Shown piece after piece: positions 60,475 to 64,000 of a DNA stretch of 64,000 nt. The notes beneath the pieces were generated by a model. The model was not told the DNA's origin, did not search any database, and was given only the letters and a program-made list of their open reading frames with translations. Each line of letters starts with the position of its first letter. Position 1 is the stretch's first letter. Source of the DNA: JALZHR01 sp036388635 (GTDB lineage: Bacteria > Acidobacteriota > Blastocatellia > Pyrinomonadales > Pyrinomonadaceae); NCBI GenBank assembly GCA_036388635.1, contig DASVRL010000422.1, positions 41,425 to 105,424 of the forward strand, written 5' to 3'. The position numbers were made by a program, and so were the translations under genes.

Positions 60475-60942
60475 ATGGCGGAAAATCAAATTTCGGCAAA
60501 CGAGCGGCGGCGCTGCCGGGAAATTATGACGCGCAACGTGACGACGGCAACGCGCGAGATGTCTCTGCAGGCGGTCGCCGCGCTGATGCGCGACGGCGAT
60601 ATGGGCTCGCTGCCCGTCGTGGAAAACGGAAAGCTCGTCGGCATCGTCACCGACCGCGACATTGTCGTGCGCGCCGTCGCCGACGGGCGAGACGCGACGA
60701 CGGCAATCGGCGAGGTGATGACGGCGGAAATATTTGCCGTGCGCGCCGAAGATTTTGTTTTCGAAGCGATTCGTCTGATGGGCGACAAACAAGTGCGGCG
60801 CGTTCCGGTTATAAATGAAAACGGCGAGCTGATCGGCATCATTGCGATGGCGGATGTCGCGCTGGAAACCGAAGACGAGCGCGAGATTGCCGAAACGCTG
60901 GAAGAAATTTCGAGCGGCGCCGGATTCTGGAAAAAATCTTAA
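60475..60942 (+). CDS. CBS-domain pair protein
   Basis: This 155-residue protein is made of two CBS domains (about residues 12-75 and 80-145). The first has MTRNVTTATREMSLQAVAAL, SLPVVENGKLVGIVTDRD; the second has VMTAEIFAVRAEDFVFEAI, RRVPVINENGELIGIIAMAD. Tandem CBS domains bind adenosine nucleotides such as AMP or SAM and act as energy sensors. No fused effector is present. It is followed by a VWA protein whose start lies 16 bases beyond the stop. Confidence 0.9.
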   Translation: MAENQISANERRRCREIMTRNVTTATREMSLQAVAALMRDGDMGSLPVVENGKLVGIVTDRDIVVRAVADGRDATTAIGEVMTAEIFAVRAEDFVFEAIRLMGDKQVRRVPVINENGELIGIIAMADVALETEDEREIAETLEEISSGAGFWKKS

Positions 60943-60958
60943 TCGACGTATCGAATCC

Positions 60959-62014
60959 GTGAAATATTTAACCGGAAATCTGAAACTGTTTTTGCTGCTG
61001 GCAGCGGCGGTTTTTGTCGTTAAAGCGCAGGCGGACGTTAAAGACTCAACGGCGGCGGCGGAGACAGATGTTTTCCTGAATGTCTCGGTCTGGAGCGAGA
61101 AAGAATTATTAAAAGATTTGCGCGCGCCGGATTTTGAAATTTACGAAGGCAAAAAGCGCCAGGAAATAACGTTTTTCAAACGCGCCGACGAGCCGTCCAG
61201 CATCGGCGTTTTGTTTGATTTATCCGCTTCGATGCGCAGCGCCGGGGCGGGCAAAGCAAATAAGATTGCTCTTGCCGCGCGGGGTTTTAATTTTTTACTC
61301 GCAAACGGTCATCCCGAGAACGATTATTTTTTCATCAGTTCCGGAAAGACGACGTCCGTTTTGCTCGAGCCGACTCAGGATAAAAATAAGGTCGGCGAAG
61401 TTTTAAATAATCTTGCCGCCTATCGAGCGGTGAGCGGCGCCGCAAATTTTCACGATGCGGTTAACAGCGGATTTGAAAAAGTTTCTCGCGCGCGGCAGCA
61501 AAAAAAAGTTTTAATTCTGATTACGAACGGCGCGGACAATAATTACTTTGCCGAGGCAAAAAAACTGTTTAGAGGCGGAGATGTTTTGCTCTACGCAATA
61601 AATATTCTGCCGGACACGGAGTTTTACAGTTTATCGCGCCCGCGCGACGGCAGCATAAACAGTATCGCCGGAACGATTCCGCCGCTCGCCGCCAGAAATT
61701 TGCGGAGCTTTTTTTCGGATTCCGACAGCCGAGGTCTTTACTCGCCGTTTTTTTCCGCCGCCGATAATTTAGAGATACTGGCTTCGGAGACGGGCGGGCG
61801 GGCGTTTTATCCAATCAACGCGCAGGAAACCGGCAAGGCATTTGAAATGCTCGCCGCCGAATTGAGAAGCCAGTACCTTCTGGGCTTTAAACCAGTCGCG
61901 TGGGCGAAAAGAAACGAATGGCGCAAAATCGAGGTAAAAGTTAATTTGCCGAAGGAGAAAAAGCGGGAAACCGGGAAGATTTTTGTCCGGTCGCGCACGG
62001 GTTTTTATTTTTAA
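60959..62014 (+). CDS. secreted VWA protein (VWFA-related, acidobacterial type)
   Basis: This 351-residue protein has a signal peptide from MKYLTGNLKLFLLLAAAVFV. A short region (FLNVSVWSEKELLKDLRAPD) precedes a von Willebrand A domain with MIDAS Asp-x-Ser-x-Ser as GVLFDLSASMRSA. The pattern matches TIGR03436. Such proteins bind protein partners through a metal site in the periplasm. GTG 60959 is preferred: an upstream start inside the CBS gene would be out of place. Its ligand is unknown. Confidence 0.85.
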   Translation: MKYLTGNLKLFLLLAAAVFVVKAQADVKDSTAAAETDVFLNVSVWSEKELLKDLRAPDFEIYEGKKRQEITFFKRADEPSSIGVLFDLSASMRSAGAGKANKIALAARGFNFLLANGHPENDYFFISSGKTTSVLLEPTQDKNKVGEVLNNLAAYRAVSGAANFHDAVNSGFEKVSRARQQKKVLILITNGADNNYFAEAKKLFRGGDVLLYAINILPDTEFYSLSRPRDGSINSIAGTIPPLAARNLRSFFSDSDSRGLYSPFFSAADNLEILASETGGRAFYPINAQETGKAFEMLAAELRSQYLLGFKPVAWAKRNEWRKIEVKVNLPKEKKRETGKIFVRSRTGFYF

Positions 62015-62034
62015 CGGGAAATCTTGGTAGATTT

Positions 62035-62439
62035 ATGGCTGAATCAATCGAACGTTATTTTCACTTTCTGGCTGCGCCGAAGGGGTCGCGCCCGTCGGGC
62101 AGGCTCTGGTATCCGGCGGCGGACGTTTACAACACGCCGGACGGCTGGATTGTCAAAATAGAGCTGGCGGGCGTTTCCGCCGACGATCTGGAAATCGAAA
62201 TCGAAGGCAACACGCTGTACATCGCCGGAATCCGGCGCGATAAAACCTGTCGCGGCGGCGACGTTTCCTATCATCAGATGGAAATCACCTACAGCCGGTT
62301 TGAGAAAACTTTGCAGTTTCCCGATATGATCGAGGGCGCAAAACTCGAACACGACTATACGGACGGGCTTTTATTTATTTATTTGAAAAAGGGTGGGACT
62401 GAAGCAGCAGCGGCGGCGACGGATAAACAACAATCCTAA
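62035..62439 (+). CDS. Hsp20/alpha-crystallin small heat-shock protein
   Basis: This 134-residue holdase chaperone has an alpha-crystallin domain (about 28-120). It starts WYPAADVYNTPDGWIVKIEL, followed by the core GVSADDLEIEIEGNTLYIAG and the conserved closing strand LLFIYLKKG. The C-terminal I-x-I anchor motif is missing, and the tail is Ala/Glu-rich. It lies 40 bases upstream of lon, forming a protein-quality pair. Heat or stress control is likely, but no sigma-32 or HrcA site was seen. Confidence 0.92.
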   Translation: MAESIERYFHFLAAPKGSRPSGRLWYPAADVYNTPDGWIVKIELAGVSADDLEIEIEGNTLYIAGIRRDKTCRGGDVSYHQMEITYSRFEKTLQFPDMIEGAKLEHDYTDGLLFIYLKKGGTEAAAAATDKQQS

Positions 62440-62478
62440 AAAATAATTGCATTTATCTTCCGCCGGATTTTTATTGTT

Positions 62479-64000
62479 ATGGCTGAAAATACTGAAAACA
62501 CGCAAAATACGAACGCGGGCGAAACGACTCGGACGCCGGGAAAACGTTTTGAAATTCCGGTTTTGCCCCTCCAGAACACGACGCTTTTCCCCGACACGGT
62601 CGTGCCGCTGAACGTCGGGCGCAAACGCTCCGTTCAGGCGGTCGAAGCGGCGCTGTCAACCGAAGAAAAACTCATCGCCTGTATCAGCGCCAAATCCGAA
62701 GAGGTGACGGGCAACGACGCGCGCCCGGTTGACCTTTACGAAGTCGGAACGCTGGTCAACATCAAGCGAATGATGCGCGCCGACGAGACGATGCAGCTTA
62801 TCGTGCAGGGCGTCGAACGCGTCCGCGTCGTTTACTGGGCGCAGGAACAGCCTTTTCTGCGGGCGATGGTCGAAGTTCTGCCGCCGCTTAGAACGGAAGA
62901 CGCCGCCGCCGTCGAAGCCTTAAAGCGCAATGTGCAGAGCCTGATTCAGCAGGCGCTGGCGATGCTTCCGAATATCCCGCCGGAAATTCGGATGGCGGTG
63001 ATGACGGCAAACGAGCCGGTACAGCTCGCGTATTTTCTCGGTTCGGTGCTGGATTTGGGCGTCGACCAGGAACAGAAAATGCTCGAAGCGAATACGGCTG
63101 ACGAGCTTTTGACGCTGGCGCACGCGTCGCTCGCGCGTGAAGTCGATATTATGCAGATTCGCTCGAAAATTTCCGCCGAAGCGCAGACGGAAATGGACAA
63201 AGCGCAGCGCGATTACATTCTGCGCCAGCAACTAAAAGCGATTCAGAAGGAACTGGGCGAGGACGAAACCGGCGAAAAAGCCGAAGCCGGACAGCTTCGC
63301 GAACGTCTGGAAACGGCGGATTTGCCGGAAGAAATACGCAAGGAAGCCGAGCGCGAATTGCGAAGAATGGAGCAGCTGCCGCAAGCCGCGCCCGATTATC
63401 ACGTCATCCGCACGTATCTGGAATACATTCTGGATTTGCCGTGGAAAAAAGCCAGCGAGGAAAAACTGGATTTGAGCGAGGCGCAGGTAATTCTGGACGA
63501 AGACCATTACGGTTTGGAAGACATCAAGGAGAGAATTCTGGAATCGCTCGCCGTGGTCAAGCTGCGTCCCGATTCGAAAAGCCCGATTATTCTTTTCGTC
63601 GGACCGCCGGGCGTCGGCAAAACATCTCTGGGGCGTTCGATTGCGCGCGCTTTAGGACGCGAATTCGACCGGATTTCTCTCGGCGGCGTCCGCGACGAAG
63701 CCGAACTGCGCGGTCATCGGCGCACTTATGTCGGCGCGATGCCGGGCAGAATTATTCAAACCTTCCGGCGCGTCGGCGTTAATAATCCGGTTTTGATGCT
63801 CGACGAAATCGACAAAATGGGCAGCGATTTTCGCGGCGACCCGGCGGCGGCGCTGCTGGAAATTCTCGACCCGGCGCAGAACAATTCTTTCCGCGACCAT
63901 TATCTGGATTTACCGTTCGATTTGTCGAAAACTTTCTTTATCGCGACGGCGAACCAGCTCGCGCCGATTCCCATACCTTTGCGCGACCGGATGGAGATTA
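62479..64000 (+). CDS. lon: ATP-dependent Lon protease, 3' end outside window
   Basis: The gene starts at ATG 62479 and continues past the end, giving 507 visible residues. The N-terminal LAN substrate domain (about 30-230: FEIPVLPLQNTTLFPDTVVP, VQGVERVRVVYW) is followed by a helical region with the Lon mark LPWKKASEEKLDLSEAQ. The AAA domain has Walker A GPPGVGKTSLGRS, Walker B VLMLDEIDKMGSDF and the start of sensor 1. The Ser-Lys protease domain is beyond the end. It degrades misfolded and regulatory proteins. Confidence 0.97.
   Translation, partial: MAENTENTQNTNAGETTRTPGKRFEIPVLPLQNTTLFPDTVVPLNVGRKRSVQAVEAALSTEEKLIACISAKSEEVTGNDARPVDLYEVGTLVNIKRMMRADETMQLIVQGVERVRVVYWAQEQPFLRAMVEVLPPLRTEDAAAVEALKRNVQSLIQQALAMLPNIPPEIRMAVMTANEPVQLAYFLGSVLDLGVDQEQKMLEANTADELLTLAHASLAREVDIMQIRSKISAEAQTEMDKAQRDYILRQQLKAIQKELGEDETGEKAEAGQLRERLETADLPEEIRKEAERELRRMEQLPQAAPDYHVIRTYLEYILDLPWKKASEEKLDLSEAQVILDEDHYGLEDIKERILESLAVVKLRPDSKSPIILFVGPPGVGKTSLGRSIARALGREFDRISLGGVRDEAELRGHRRTYVGAMPGRIIQTFRRVGVNNPVLMLDEIDKMGSDFRGDPAAALLEILDPAQNNSFRDHYLDLPFDLSKTFFIATANQLAPIPIPLRDRMEI

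Overview
The window reads as a stretch of chromosome from a Gram-negative bacterium, most likely an Acidobacteriota member near the Blastocatellia. This placement is inferred from gene content and was not tested by any search. Pointers are a TIGR03436-type (VWFA-related, acidobacterial) protein, a DUF4331 protein, a carboxypeptidase-regulatory TonB-dependent receptor, Wza-like and WbpM-like envelope genes, many secreted TPR and lipoproteins, and a moderately GC-rich coding style with frequent TTG and GTG starts. About 59 protein genes and one tRNA can be supported. Coding density is high, and no gap exceeds about 270 bases.

Layout. 1-6.4 kb: the end of a DUF4331 protein, then secreted TPR, BON and DUF4440 proteins and two different His-rich Ni/Co-type permeases. 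6.6-21.6 kb: a surface-polysaccharide locus with a DegT aminotransferase, several glycosyltransferases, a GNAT acetyltransferase, a Wzt-like ABC ATPase, an FkbM methyltransferase, an AsnB-type amidotransferase and gmd-fcl for GDP-deoxyhexoses. 21.7-24.5 kb (minus strand): an MreB-like protein and an FHA-GAF-nucleotide cyclase. 24.6-31.5 kb: a cysteine desulfurase, an ECF sigma factor with two small membrane proteins and a large serine hydrolase, a TPR-TonB protein and a propeller-like lipoprotein.

31.5-39.1 kb is the most interesting part. It is a collinear run of speD (AdoMet decarboxylase), a DUF4178 protein, a 48-residue membrane peptide, a DUF350 membrane protein, a membrane-anchored aminopropyltransferase, a Tat/lipoprotein-type FAD amine-oxidase-like protein, an unrecognised soluble protein and a multi-spanning membrane protein with conserved-looking histidines. 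I read it as a membrane-associated polyamine system whose product and purpose are not established.

39.2-51.5 kb holds a lipoprotein, a double-PDZ protein, a 1-Cys peroxiredoxin, a class I aminotransferase, a TonB receptor, a divergent wbpM-like / wza-like pair, and a tetR-fadD operon. 51.7-64 kb holds tRNA-Ser(UGA), a TlpA-like protein, recF, a DsbA-like protein, gyrB, nadA, rnz, a ferredoxin, a Rieske protein with a membrane partner, a CBS protein, a VWA protein, an Hsp20 and the first part of lon.

A second striking signal is a family of short intergenic repeats. Most are built from degenerate 7-base units (or a 14-base relative) arranged as inverted pairs. At least ten loci are visible. 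Several lie at gene junctions of the polyamine operon, and several reach into annotated 5' or 3' gene ends, where they explain spurious N-terminal extensions or an added C-terminal tail.
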